Source of the DNA: JACPJP01 sp964650285
GTDB lineage: Archaea > Nanobdellota > Nanobdellia > Woesearchaeales > GW2011-AR4
Length of the DNA: 64,000 nt
Direction: 5' to 3'
Assembly: GCA_964650285.1 (NCBI GenBank)
Contig: CAZYSP010000005.1
Coordinates: forward strand, 4,254-68,253
Of this stretch, positions 17,412-26,565 are shown piece after piece (the first letter of the stretch is position 1; each line of letters starts with the position of its first letter). Both the position numbers and the translations under genes were made by a program. Below the pieces are notes generated by a model. It saw only the letters and a list, made by a program, of their open reading frames with translations. It was not told the origin of the DNA and did no database searches.

Positions 17412-20210
17412 ATGAAATATGCAAGTAAAACTATAAGAATTTTAAGAAAAAGGAAAAAGCTGTTTATAAGTATCATAGTGTTAATTATTCTACTGGCGTT
17501 ATATTCATCTGACAATATAGTAATTTATACACCAGAAAGATTGGCTCAAAATATACAATCGAAATTTGGCCTGGATTTTTTTCCTATGTGGCTTGAAATT
17601 ACAAGGCCCATATTTAGGATTGAGGATGATATAAATCTATTCAGGATAAAAAAAAATTTATTGGATGGAGAACTTCCTATCTATAGCTTGGACCTGAGTC
17701 CTAACGACTTAAGATATTTTGATAATCTTTCAAAATATGCAGTTAAATTGGGTTATCTTCCAGATGAAGCCAATGGATGGAGGCAAGTTAGATTATCAGT
17801 TAATGGCAAAGTGCATAATGTTAAGGTACGTTTTCGCGGAGATAGACCAGTTCATTGGTCCAGGGACCTGAAATCCTATCGTATCAAAACAGCTGGAGAT
17901 GATTATATCAATAATATGCAAAGGTTCAATCTTATCATTTTTGAGGATAGACTTTTTACAGCTATTGCTGCAAGAAAAATATTAAAAAATTTTGGGCTTA
18001 TGGATATACGAGACGACATCATAGTATTGAAAATTAATGGTGTTCTTCAAGGACTTTATTACTTGCAGGAAGGCCTTGATGATAATTTTTTAGAGTATAA
18101 TCAATGCTCAAACTGTTATGTTATAAAAACTACTGATAATTGGGTTGAAGACCATGGCTATGTTACAGATCCTTATGCAGTTTCTCATAGTGGCATCATA
18201 GGGGCAGGGCGCCATCATATAACATATTTTGATTATGAACTAAGTAACCTCGATGTTGATGAAGATAGTTCTAATATAAGCAAAGTTCTGTATACTGCCA
18301 ATGAATTATTTGAATCTGTTAGAAATAAAGATCCTAATGCAATAAATTATTTTGATATTGACCAATTAAGTTCTTTTGGGGCATTGAGAATGTTAATAGG
18401 CGAGTCTCATTTAGTAGCAGGCGACAATCTTAGAGTGATATATAAAGCTACAAATTCAAAATTTTATCCTTTAGCTCTCGTCGAATCTTTTGAGAGATTG
18501 AAGCTTGAAAGGGGCGGGCTTGATAATTATCTGAACACTTTTATAGATCTTATTGAATTATTCTCAATTTTGGATAGGAATGATGAATTAAGATACCTAA
18601 GAAACAAAAAAGTATATAGTTTTATACTCAATAACACATTGTTGAAAGAATATGACAAAATAGTAGATAAATATGGGACATACGCGCTTTCTTATAAGAC
18701 AAATTACTATCCCAGAAGGCATTTGAAATATTATTTTGAAGATGCGAGAAAAATTCTTGAGCATAATATGAAAATTGTAAAAAGTAATCTTGAATATTCT
18801 AAGTTTTATGCCAATGTTGTTGAGAAAGGGAACAAAATAACAATTGAAATTTTGCCTGACTCTATAGCGGAGATAAAGTTCGATGGTTTTAACATTGATT
18901 TAAAAGAACCTTATTTAGGCGAAGTAAAGGTCATAATTATCAATCCTGATAACTCTTCTGTGACAAAGTCAATAAAAACCAAAGATAAAACTACCAGTTT
19001 AAATTTAATTGAAGTGTTAAAAGATTTATATTTTTCAGCGGGACTCGACGAAAACTTATACCCTTCTGTAAGAAAATACAGAATTGAGATTGTCTTTACT
19101 AACATCGACAAAGTAAATATCGATAATCTTAATATTAAGATGAGAAATGATATTACGGGTGTAGAAATAGCCGAGGATGATGCTTATGTTAAAATAGCAG
19201 ATGGCAACGAATATTACAGAAATTCTAAATATCTGTCGGTTAGGGAATTACAGAAAAGGTATCCTCAATTCAATTGGAATTATGCGAATGGAGAGTTAAC
19301 TTTATTGGAAGGATCTTACGTCTTAGATAGTGATTTAATAATACCTAAACTGGAAAACTTTATTATTGAGCCTGGAGTTATAATAAGAATTGCAGAGAAT
19401 AAATCAATTCTGTCATATAGCCCAGTTACCATAACTGGTACAAAAGAAAAATTAGTGAGAATAACCGCATTGGATAAAACTAAACCATTTGGCACTTTTG
19501 CAATTGTAGGGGAAGGAGCCGACGCTAAGGTAGATATTAACTGGTTAGATATATCTGGTGGAAATGAAAAATGGATAAATGGAATGTATTTTTCAGGACA
19601 ATTTGCGATAAACTATATGGATGTGATAATAAATAATTCGGTCATACATAATAGCATCTCTGATGATGGAATAAACATAAAATATGCTGATGTTACTATA
19701 GATAATTCCAAGTTTTATGGAAATAAAGTAGATCAGGTTGATTTGGATTTTGTCACAGGTATTGTAAAAAATTCTGAATTCAAAGGGATAAGGGGAGGGG
19801 TTAATGGAGACGGTCTCGATCTTAGTGGATCAGAAGTTTTAGTAAAGAATAATAATTTCTTAGATTCGTCAGATAAGGGAATAAGTGTAGGAGAAGAAAC
19901 AAAAGCTGTGATATACAATAACAATATTATTAATAATAATATCGGGGTTGCAGTGAAAGACTTATCAAAAGTTTATTTTATAAAAAATAAATTTAAAAAT
20001 AACAATATTGCAGTAGATTCTTATCAGAAAAAACAGTTATTTGGAGGAAGTCTTTCCTATATCTATAATAATGATTTTGAGGATAATGAAAAGGATTTCT
20101 CAAAAGACGAGCAATCCAAGATTTTTAAAATAAAATTCAGCGAGGATCAATATAAAGATTTCATAAATAAAATTGAAGAAGATCAGATTGTGTTTCCGGA
20201 GTCGAATTAA
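17412..20210 (+). CDS. CotH-like kinase protein with C-terminal parallel beta-helix
   Basis: A 932-residue protein (from ATG 17412; TTG at 17388 is possible but would precede the natural membrane anchor). A basic N-terminus and one hydrophobic helix (about residues 16-33) suggest an outward-facing type II membrane protein. Residues about 100-420 resemble CotH spore-coat kinases: VRFRGDRPVHWSRDLKSYRI, then GLYYLQEGLDD and GDNLRVIYKATNSKFYPLALVE. The last third is a right-handed beta-helix with repeated asparagine-rich short strands. It leads the module with the VTC-domain gene six bases downstream and the DUF4956 gene. Kinase activity on a surface substrate is an inference. Confidence 0.72.
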   Translation: MKYASKTIRILRKRKKLFISIIVLIILLALYSSDNIVIYTPERLAQNIQSKFGLDFFPMWLEITRPIFRIEDDINLFRIKKNLLDGELPIYSLDLSPNDLRYFDNLSKYAVKLGYLPDEANGWRQVRLSVNGKVHNVKVRFRGDRPVHWSRDLKSYRIKTAGDDYINNMQRFNLIIFEDRLFTAIAARKILKNFGLMDIRDDIIVLKINGVLQGLYYLQEGLDDNFLEYNQCSNCYVIKTTDNWVEDHGYVTDPYAVSHSGIIGAGRHHITYFDYELSNLDVDEDSSNISKVLYTANELFESVRNKDPNAINYFDIDQLSSFGALRMLIGESHLVAGDNLRVIYKATNSKFYPLALVESFERLKLERGGLDNYLNTFIDLIELFSILDRNDELRYLRNKKVYSFILNNTLLKEYDKIVDKYGTYALSYKTNYYPRRHLKYYFEDARKILEHNMKIVKSNLEYSKFYANVVEKGNKITIEILPDSIAEIKFDGFNIDLKEPYLGEVKVIIINPDNSSVTKSIKTKDKTTSLNLIEVLKDLYFSAGLDENLYPSVRKYRIEIVFTNIDKVNIDNLNIKMRNDITGVEIAEDDAYVKIADGNEYYRNSKYLSVRELQKRYPQFNWNYANGELTLLEGSYVLDSDLIIPKLENFIIEPGVIIRIAENKSILSYSPVTITGTKEKLVRITALDKTKPFGTFAIVGEGADAKVDINWLDISGGNEKWINGMYFSGQFAINYMDVIINNSVIHNSISDDGINIKYADVTIDNSKFYGNKVDQVDLDFVTGIVKNSEFKGIRGGVNGDGLDLSGSEVLVKNNNFLDSSDKGISVGEETKAVIYNNNIINNNIGVAVKDLSKVYFIKNKFKNNNIAVDSYQKKQLFGGSLSYIYNNDFEDNEKDFSKDEQSKIFKIKFSEDQYKDFINKIEEDQIVFPESN

Positions 20211-20216
20211 TAAAAA

Positions 20217-20927
20217 ATGGCAACTGATATCATTGTTCAAAGAAGGGAACTGAAATACTATATATCCTACCAAGAATATGTAATATTATCAAATCTATTT
20301 AAAAAATTTCTTAAAATAGATAAATATACTAAACAAGGTCAAGATGGATATTTTATAAGAAGCCTTTATTTTGATACTCTTGACAATAAAGAATTTGAAG
20401 AGAAAATGACAGGTATAAAAAAAAGGACAAAATATAGGATGAGAATATATGATATTGATGATAATAAAGTTAAATTTGAAACAAAAAGAAAATCCGATGA
20501 TGTCATAATCAAAGAAACAGCCATTATTGATAGGAAAGATGCAATTGAAATACAAAATATGAATTATGAGGTAATGTTAAAATATAATGATAAAGTACTC
20601 AATAATGCATATAAACAATTTAAGATGACTAATTATTATCCTGTTGTTCTGGTGGATTATTTAAGACGGGCTTTTGTATACGATATTAACAACATTAGAA
20701 TTGTTTTCGATAAATTTTTAAAAACAAGCACGCTCCATTTAGACATATTTAGCAAAACAGATTTTTCAACGCAAAAAATGAAGGACGGCTTAGTCATCAT
20801 GGAAATAAAATATGACAAATATATTCCTAAGTGGCTGAAGAGGCTGATACAAATCCCGGCAGCTGAAAGAAGTGCAATTAGCAAATATTGTATTGGCAGG
20901 ATTGATAGGTTTGCAAGTACATTTTGA
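20217..20927 (+). CDS. VTC domain-containing protein
   Basis: A 236-residue protein of the VTC (polyphosphate polymerase) fold. It begins RRELKYYISYQEY (9-21), has YFIRSLYFDT (44-53), TKYRMRIYDID (72-82) and KFETKRK (87-93). These alternating basic strands line the tunnel in VTC proteins, and a late LVIMEIKYDKYIPKWL segment completes it. In eukaryotic VTC4 the domain makes polyphosphate; in prokaryotes it recurs next to CotH and DUF4956 genes with no established function. The gene is packed between those two partners here (6 bases upstream, 18 downstream). Confidence 0.82.
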   Translation: MATDIIVQRRELKYYISYQEYVILSNLFKKFLKIDKYTKQGQDGYFIRSLYFDTLDNKEFEEKMTGIKKRTKYRMRIYDIDDNKVKFETKRKSDDVIIKETAIIDRKDAIEIQNMNYEVMLKYNDKVLNNAYKQFKMTNYYPVVLVDYLRRAFVYDINNIRIVFDKFLKTSTLHLDIFSKTDFSTQKMKDGLVIMEIKYDKYIPKWLKRLIQIPAAERSAISKYCIGRIDRFASTF

Positions 20928-20945
20928 TGAATAAACAAGGAAAAA

Positions 20946-21632
20946 ATGGCAAGAGTAACCTTTAGGGAGTTATTTTCATCCGATGCTTTGAGTACTTTCG
21001 GGACTCCTTTAACTACTGGAGACATTATTGTGGCTCTCTTAATAAGCTTTGCTACTGGATTATTTATATTCTTCATTTACAAAAAAACATATTCCGGGGT
21101 CTTATATTCAAAAAACTTCAATATTACAATAATTATGGCCACAATGGTTTCAACTGTGATAATTATCGCTATTGCAGGGAATTTAGCACTTTCTTTGGGT
21201 ATGATAGGTGCTTTGTCAATAATTAGATTTAGGACTCCGGTCAAAGACCCAAAAGATATTACATTTCTATTTTGGGCTATTGCAGTAGGAATTATAAATG
21301 GTATTCAGTTCTATAAACTCTCTATACTCTCATCCGCAATGATTGGAGCAGTACTATTTGTATTTTCAAAGAGAATTACATTGAGTAATCCTTATGTACT
21401 TATATTAAAATATTCAGATACCGACCAGAAAAAAGTCTCTTCTGCACTAAAGAAATACTGCAGCAAATTTAAGACAAGGAACAATGCAATTGATGAGTCA
21501 GGAATAGCTGAAAAGACTATAGAAATAAAAATAGAAGAAGATAATGTAGACAAACTATTAAAAGAACTTAAAGGACTCAGGGGTGTAAAAAAAGTTATGA
21601 TTTTCTCCCATACAGGAGAGTTAAGTGAATAA
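20946..21632 (+). CDS. DUF4956 membrane protein
   Basis: A 228-residue protein with four or so hydrophobic helices in residues about 22-145 and a soluble C-terminal domain. It shows the family hallmark GMIGALSIIRFRTPVKDPKD (residues about 81-100) between helices, with an arginine-rich R-F-R-T loop. It is the third member of the CotH-VTC-DUF4956 set. It may form the membrane partner of the VTC domain, as VTC complexes are membrane-bound, but this is inference. The cytoplasmic C-terminus resembles a small ferredoxin-like domain (LKELKGLRGVKKVMIFSH). Confidence 0.82.
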   Translation: MARVTFRELFSSDALSTFGTPLTTGDIIVALLISFATGLFIFFIYKKTYSGVLYSKNFNITIIMATMVSTVIIIAIAGNLALSLGMIGALSIIRFRTPVKDPKDITFLFWAIAVGIINGIQFYKLSILSSAMIGAVLFVFSKRITLSNPYVLILKYSDTDQKKVSSALKKYCSKFKTRNNAIDESGIAEKTIEIKIEEDNVDKLLKELKGLRGVKKVMIFSHTGELSE

Positions 21633-21677
21633 GTTTTGATATTAATTCAATTCTTTTTGATAAAAATTAAAAGATAA

Positions 21678-21688
21678 TTTTTAAATAC
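21678..21688 (+). promoter_or_regulatory. TATA box for the FkbM gene
   Basis: TTTTTAAATAC about 27-37 bases before the ATG at 21715. Confidence 0.5.
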
Positions 21689-21714
21689 CTTATTGGAATA
21701 CAATTAATTTAAAA

Positions 21715-22569
21715 ATGGTTTCAAAATACCTAAATTTTTTACCTGAGTATGTGCTTCCAAAAATAGCAATATCGCCATTCTTTAAGAGAGTTACAAGATT
21801 TATGAATCTGCATTTTAGCCCAAGAAAAGACATAATGGTAAATGTCGGGGGAAAGAAGATGTATGCAAGCACATTAGACAGGCTATTTGTATTATACCTT
21901 TGGAAATTTTCTATTATGGAAAATTTTGAAACAAAATTAATTAAAGAAATTGTTAAAATGGGAATGACTGTTTTTGATATAGGGGCCAATATTGGCTATT
22001 ACACCCTGGTATTGGCAGAAAAAGTGGGAAAAACAGGAAAAGTATATGCATTTGAGCCGGACAATGAGAATTATAGGTTACTTGTTAAAAACATAAAAGC
22101 AAGCAGCTTTAACAATGTAGTGGCAGTAAAAAAAGCTATTTCGGATAAAATCGGAAAAACAAAGCTTTTCATTAGTGAAGAGCATAGAGGCGACCATAGA
22201 CTTTATGACCCCCGGGATAAGAGAAAAGCAGTTGATGTTGAAACAATATCCTTAGATAAATTTGCGCAAAATAAAATAAAACCAGATATTATAAAAATGG
22301 ATATTGAGGGAGCAGAGTTTAGAGCTATTTTAGGCATGGAGAATTTAATAAAGAAAAAGAAAGATTTGGCAATAATATGCGAGTTTAATCCAAAGTGTTT
22401 AAAGCAGGCCGGAATTGCTCCAGAAAAGCTGCTGAAGAAATTTCAAAGTTATGGATTTAAAATTAAATATATTGATGAAAAGAAACAAAAAGTTGAGGAA
22501 ATAAGCATATTGTCTTTGATGAAAAAGTGTTCTGGAGTAAAATATGTTAATCTGTTCTTAAAAAGATGA
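21715..22569 (+). CDS. FkbM family methyltransferase
   Basis: A 284-residue SAM-dependent methyltransferase. Motif I is FDIGANIGYYT (residues about 87-97), the acidic ribose-binding residue lies in VYAFEPDNENY, and the family motif DIIKMDIEGAEFRAILGM follows. FkbM enzymes O-methylate sugars or small molecules and are frequent in glycan loci; here a sugar hydroxyl is the likely target. It has its own TATA box and is followed on the opposite strand by a glycosyltransferase remnant. Confidence 0.85.
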   Translation: MVSKYLNFLPEYVLPKIAISPFFKRVTRFMNLHFSPRKDIMVNVGGKKMYASTLDRLFVLYLWKFSIMENFETKLIKEIVKMGMTVFDIGANIGYYTLVLAEKVGKTGKVYAFEPDNENYRLLVKNIKASSFNNVVAVKKAISDKIGKTKLFISEEHRGDHRLYDPRDKRKAVDVETISLDKFAQNKIKPDIIKMDIEGAEFRAILGMENLIKKKKDLAIICEFNPKCLKQAGIAPEKLLKKFQSYGFKIKYIDEKKQKVEEISILSLMKKCSGVKYVNLFLKR

Positions 22570-22573
22570 AGTA

Positions 22574-22795
22574 TTATTCAGTAAAAGTTTTATAAATTTT
22601 TAATGCGGCTTTTTCTATCGAAAAATCCTCCAAAATATGCTTTCTGGCATTTCTGCTTATCTTCTTCGCTATTTCACTATTTTTTGTTAAGTACCTACAT
22701 ACCTTTAATAGGTTGTTTAAGGATGAATGTATATCAGAATGCGTTGGTACGACAACAGCTACTTCCAGTTTTCCATATACTACAGTATTAGGAAA
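22574..22795 (-). pseudogene. remnant of a GT4 glycosyltransferase C-terminus
   Basis: On the minus strand a 73-codon frame with no start codon at its beginning reads VAVVVPTHSDIHSSLNNLL, KNSEIAKKISRNARKHIL and EDFSIEKAALKIYKTF before its stop. This is the typical last 60 residues of a GT4 enzyme (the helix after the donor site, then N-A-R-K, then the F-S-x-E-K end). A stop codon directly precedes it and no ATG is in frame, so the N-terminal 300 or so codons are gone. It occupies the otherwise empty gap between the FkbM and wecB genes and probably marks a past deletion or exchange. Confidence 0.7.
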
Positions 22796-22796
22796 C

Positions 22797-22808
22797 TATT
22801 TAAATATA
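22797..22808 (+). promoter_or_regulatory. TATA box for wecB
   Basis: TATTTAAATATA lies about 26 bases before the ATG at 22829. It abuts the upstream end of the glycosyltransferase remnant, so the deletion that made the remnant may have installed this promoter. Confidence 0.5.
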
Positions 22809-22828
22809 TTTGAGTTTTTCCGATTAGT

Positions 22829-23935
22829 ATGAGAATAGTAAGTATAGTTGGAACAAGACCAAATTTTATTAAATTAGCGGCTTTAATAAGGGAGATTAAG
22901 AAACACAAAATAGAGCATGTTCTTATCCATACTGGCCAGCATTACGATACACACATGAGCCAGCTTTTTTTTAAAGATTTAGATCTGCCAGAGCCAGATA
23001 AGCATTTAGTTGTACAAACAAATCTAAGCGGAGATGAGCAAAAAAAGTTTCTTAGAACTAAAATTAAAGCGACACTTGGAAAACAAGAACCAAAGCCAGA
23101 CATAGTAATTGTTGTTGGAGATGTAAATTCTACTGTTGCCGGAGCTGAAGCAGCAAATGAACTCGGAATTAAGGTTGCACATGTAGAAGCTGGATTAAGG
23201 AGTTTTGATAAGACTATGCCTGAGGAAATAAATAGGATACGTACTGATGAAATAAGTGATTTCTTGTTTACAACAGAAGAAAGCGGAAACATAAACTTAT
23301 TGAATGAGGGCATCAGCAAGGATAAAATATTTTTTGTTGGCAATGTTATGATTGATACCCTGCTGAAACATAAAGAAAAGGCAAAACATTCAAAAATATC
23401 GGAGGAATTAGGTCTGGCCAAAAATAATTATGTTGTTTTAACTTTGCATAGGCCCAGTAATGTTGATGATAAGGGAGGTTTTGAGAATGTTCTTTCTATA
23501 TTGGAAAAAATACAGGAGAAAATTAAAATCATTTTTCCAGTACATCCAAGAACAAAGAAAAACATCGAATTGTTCAAACTAGACGAAAAAATAGAAAATA
23601 TGGAGAATTTAATTATAACCGGACCTTTAGGGTATCTTGATTTTATACATCTGATGGCTAATAGCAAGCTTGTTCTAACTGACTCCGGGGGCATACAGGA
23701 AGAAACTACTGTCTTAGGAATACCATGCATTACTTTGAGGAAGAATACTGAAAGGCCTGTTACTGTTGAACAAGGCACTAATCTGGTGGTAAGTACTGAT
23801 GCAGATAAGGTAACTGAAGAATCATTAAAAGTGATAGAGGATAATATTGGGGAAAATAGAAAAATACCCGAATTGTGGGATGGGAAAGCTGCTGAGAGGA
23901 TTATAGAGCTTTTATTGGAAAGGTTTAAAAAATAA
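22829..23935 (+). CDS. wecB: UDP-N-acetylglucosamine 2-epimerase
   Basis: It interconverts UDP-GlcNAc and UDP-ManNAc. The 368 residues match the family. Key positions are visible: GTRPNFIK (8-15), VVGDVNST (95-102, D98), HVEAGLRS (118-125, E120), PEEINR (131-136, E132), LHRPSN (206-211, H207) and LTDSGGIQEE, which binds the UDP. The usual H-R-x-E-N is H-R-P-S-N here. It probably supplies UDP-ManNAc to the dehydrogenase on the opposite strand at 25222, giving UDP-ManNAcA. It begins the run continuing into the DUF4346 protein and epimerase. Confidence 0.9.
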   Translation: MRIVSIVGTRPNFIKLAALIREIKKHKIEHVLIHTGQHYDTHMSQLFFKDLDLPEPDKHLVVQTNLSGDEQKKFLRTKIKATLGKQEPKPDIVIVVGDVNSTVAGAEAANELGIKVAHVEAGLRSFDKTMPEEINRIRTDEISDFLFTTEESGNINLLNEGISKDKIFFVGNVMIDTLLKHKEKAKHSKISEELGLAKNNYVVLTLHRPSNVDDKGGFENVLSILEKIQEKIKIIFPVHPRTKKNIELFKLDEKIENMENLIITGPLGYLDFIHLMANSKLVLTDSGGIQEETTVLGIPCITLRKNTERPVTVEQGTNLVVSTDADKVTEESLKVIEDNIGENRKIPELWDGKAAERIIELLLERFKK

Positions 23936-23961
23936 CACCTTTTAACTTTAAGGGGATTTAA

Positions 23962-24306
23962 TTGAAACTTAATAAACCAACTGAAGACGAAAATATTGAA
24001 ATAATAGAGGGAAATTATGATGAGATTAAGGACTTTGAGTTAGATGGAGAGGGTTATTTTCTGATAAAATTGGATAGGGAGAATAAGAAGATTGTTGCAG
24101 GTTTTTGCAAAGAAAACAATAAAATTCTTGTAAAAATAACTGGCAAAAAGCCTTCTGATATATACTATGAAGTTATTAAAAAAGGATTAATAAAAAAACC
24201 AGATCATATTGCGTATTTAGGCAAGGAATGCCAGAAAGCATATATCGCTTTACAGGGCAACTTTGATTATGTACAGGATGATGAACTAGACATTGACAAA
24301 AAATGA
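23962..24306 (+). CDS. DUF4346-like protein
   Basis: A 114-residue soluble protein beginning at TTG 23962, with a purine-rich AAGGGG stretch a few bases upstream. It resembles the DUF4346 domain found in archaeal thymidylate-synthase-associated proteins: GYFLIKLDRENKKIV, a central G-K-K-P-S-D-I-Y-Y-E-V-I segment, and H-I-A-Y-L-G-K-E-C-Q-K-A-Y-I-A-L ending in YVQDDEL. Here the domain stands alone, overlapping the following epimerase by four bases, so it is coupled to sugar-nucleotide metabolism. Its function is unknown. Confidence 0.6.
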   Translation: MKLNKPTEDENIEIIEGNYDEIKDFELDGEGYFLIKLDRENKKIVAGFCKENNKILVKITGKKPSDIYYEVIKKGLIKKPDHIAYLGKECQKAYIALQGNFDYVQDDELDIDKK

Positions 24307-25217
24307 AAATCTTGGTTACAGGGGGAAGCGGGTTTATAGGTCTTACATTGGTAAGACATTTACTTGATAATGGAAATGAAGTCAAAGTTGTTGATTTACG
24401 AAAACCGAATATTGAGCACAAGAACCTGAAATTTATAAATAAATCAATTATGGATGAGCTGGCAGAAGATATTCATGGCTGCGATGTGGTGTATCATTTT
24501 GCTGCGATGCTGGGTGTGGATAATTCTGATAATAAGCCCTTAGAGACTATGAGGATTAATTTGGAGGGTTCTGTTAATGTCTTCAAGTCAGCTGTTGAAG
24601 CGGGTGTTAAACGGATGATATATGCATCATCTTCAGAGGTTTATGGGGAGCCAAGAGAGCTTCCTATTAAGGAAGATAGTGTAAAAGGCCCGATTTCAAC
24701 ATACGGGGTATCTAAACTCGCAGCAGAGATATATGCAAAAGCTTACAACCACGAATTCGGGACTGACATTAAGATAGTCAGGTTTTTCAATGTCTATGGC
24801 CCGGGGCAATCAAACAATTTTGTAGTACCTATATTCATTAATAATGCTTTGAAAAACAAGCCTTTAAAGGTTTTTGGGGAGGGTTTGCAAACAAGATGCT
24901 TTACTTATGTGGAAGATATTGCGGATGGTGTTCTTAAGGTTCTCGAAAAAGGCAAGGCCGGGGAAGCATATAATATCGGAAATAATAAGCCAACAACAAT
25001 ACTTGAGCTTGCTCAGGTTGTTAAGGAACTTACTGGCAGTAAATCAGAGATAATTAAATTAGGTTTTGGGAAGGAGACAAGATTAAAGTCAAGGGAAATT
25101 GAGTATAGAGTTCCCGATATATCTAAAATGAAAGAACTTGGGTGGGAGCCAAAAACAACAGTTAAGGAAGGAATAAAGAAGATTTGGGAGTTCAGGAAGA
25201 ATAATAAGAACAATTAA
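24303..25217 (+). CDS. NAD-dependent nucleotide-sugar epimerase (UDP-glucose 4-epimerase-like)
   Basis: A 304-residue extended SDR with GGSGFIG (7-13), YASSSEVYG (107-115) and TYGVSK (133-138; catalytic Y134, K138), then RFFNVYGPGQ and the substrate segment GLQTRCFTYVEDIADG. The pattern fits UDP-glucose/UDP-GlcNAc 4-epimerases and related decarboxylases; the exact sugar cannot be read off. Starting inside the stop of the DUF4346 gene (ATGA overlap), it belongs to the wecB transcript. It ends four bases before the convergent UDP-sugar dehydrogenase. Confidence 0.85.
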   Translation: MKILVTGGSGFIGLTLVRHLLDNGNEVKVVDLRKPNIEHKNLKFINKSIMDELAEDIHGCDVVYHFAAMLGVDNSDNKPLETMRINLEGSVNVFKSAVEAGVKRMIYASSSEVYGEPRELPIKEDSVKGPISTYGVSKLAAEIYAKAYNHEFGTDIKIVRFFNVYGPGQSNNFVVPIFINNALKNKPLKVFGEGLQTRCFTYVEDIADGVLKVLEKGKAGEAYNIGNNKPTTILELAQVVKELTGSKSEIIKLGFGKETRLKSREIEYRVPDISKMKELGWEPKTTVKEGIKKIWEFRKNNKNN

Positions 25218-25221
25218 ATAA

Positions 25222-26490
25222 CTAAGACCTGCCAACTCCATGATATAATATTCCTAATGATTTTATCTTCTGTCTATCTAAACAGTTCCTTCCATCAATA
25301 ATTATTTTGATACTATTTTCCTTTAATTTGTTTAAATCCATGTTCTTGAATTCGTTGTGGTCTGTGGCCAGGATAATGTAATTGCTTTTCTGTATCAATT
25401 CATTCAAATTCTCAACATTGCTACCTTTTTTTACATATGGGTCAAAAACGAAAACATCGGCTTCTTTTGCTTTGAGTAATTCTATAATCTTGAGTGCTGG
25501 GCTTTCCCTTATATCATCAACATCTGCTTTGTAAGCCAGGCCAAGAACTCCTATTTTTGCATTTTTTATTGATTTTTTTAATTTCTGCAATTGACTTTCC
25601 AGCAATTCAACTGTATAATACGGCATGTTGTTATTAATCTCCCTTGCTAAACTCAGGAACTTATGGCTAAAGCCAATCTGCTTTGCCTTTTCAATCAAGT
25701 AATAGGGATCAACAGGAATACAATGACCACCTACACCTGTGCCGGGATAGTGGGGCATAAATGCAAATGGTTTTGTAGATGCTCCTTTTATTACCTCTAA
25801 TATATCAATCCCCTCTTTGTCAAAGCTCATTGCCATCTCGTTTATGAAGGCTATGTTAATGTCTCTAAATGTATTTTCCATTATTTTTGTTGCCTCTGCT
25901 GCTTTGACACTACTTAGTTCTATTATGTTAGCATCAATTATCTTTCGATAAAATTCAGCTGTCTTTTTTGTTGATTCCTTGTTGATGCCACCAACTACTC
26001 TTGGGATATTTTGTATAGTGAATTTTTCGTTCCCAGGGTCTAGTCTTTCAGGGCAATGGGACAGATAGAAATCAACATTTGATTTTTTTAGTATTGGTAA
26101 AACAATTTCGTCTATGGTTCCGGGAAAAATTGTGGATTCAATTATGACCAAAGTATCTTTTTGCAGACTTTTTGAAACCTTTTCGCATGCACTTTTCAAT
26201 GGCCCTAAATTTGGCAGATGATTGCCATCTACTGGTGTAGGGACGCATACAATTACAATTGAAGAATCTTTAACTGCCCGTTCTATGTTATCTGTGACCT
26301 TTATTTTCCCTTTTGTTTTTTTAACTGCTTCTTTTAAGCTCGCGTCATCTATAGGGCTACTGCCCTGGCTAATCAAAGAAACTTTATTCTTATCAGTATC
26401 TAAACCATAGACATTATATCCTTTATTTGCACATAAGCAGGCTAATGGCAATCCCACATAGCCTAAGCCGACAATAGTTACAGTTCTCAT
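25222..26490 (-). CDS. wecC: UDP-N-acetyl-D-mannosamine dehydrogenase-type nucleotide-sugar dehydrogenase
   Basis: It oxidises a UDP-hexose at C6 to the uronic acid with two NAD+. The 422-residue protein has the NAD motif GLGYVGLP (8-15), VPTPVDGNHLPN (83-94), ESTIFPGT (118-125), and the catalytic loop GVGGHCIPVDPYYL (252-265) with C257. The VPTP and GHCIPVDP forms match the WecC/VipA UDP-HexNAc group rather than plain UDP-glucose dehydrogenase. With WecB at 22829 it predicts UDP-ManNAcA, although UDP-GlcNAcA is possible. Confidence 0.85.
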   Translation of the reverse strand: MRTVTIVGLGYVGLPLACLCANKGYNVYGLDTDKNKVSLISQGSSPIDDASLKEAVKKTKGKIKVTDNIERAVKDSSIVIVCVPTPVDGNHLPNLGPLKSACEKVSKSLQKDTLVIIESTIFPGTIDEIVLPILKKSNVDFYLSHCPERLDPGNEKFTIQNIPRVVGGINKESTKKTAEFYRKIIDANIIELSSVKAAEATKIMENTFRDINIAFINEMAMSFDKEGIDILEVIKGASTKPFAFMPHYPGTGVGGHCIPVDPYYLIEKAKQIGFSHKFLSLAREINNNMPYYTVELLESQLQKLKKSIKNAKIGVLGLAYKADVDDIRESPALKIIELLKAKEADVFVFDPYVKKGSNVENLNELIQKSNYIILATDHNEFKNMDLNKLKENSIKIIIDGRNCLDRQKIKSLGILYHGVGRS

Positions 26491-26565
26491 CTGGACAAAA
26501 GACTCCTATTTTGTTTATAAACATTTCTGATAAACTTTATAATATTGTTTTAGTCAGGTGAAAGA

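Noticed and set aside
20657..21076. Minus-strand 139-codon frame across the VTC/DUF4956 junction
   Set aside because: It overlaps two confident genes and has no promoter or domain pattern.
22603..22791. Plus-strand 62-codon frame in the FkbM-wecB gap
   Set aside because: It is antisense to the glycosyltransferase remnant, which shows a recognisable family pattern, whereas this frame does not.
22942..23421. Minus-strand 159-codon frame inside wecB
   Set aside because: Serine- and phenylalanine-rich antisense of conserved wecB codons, so a shadow frame.
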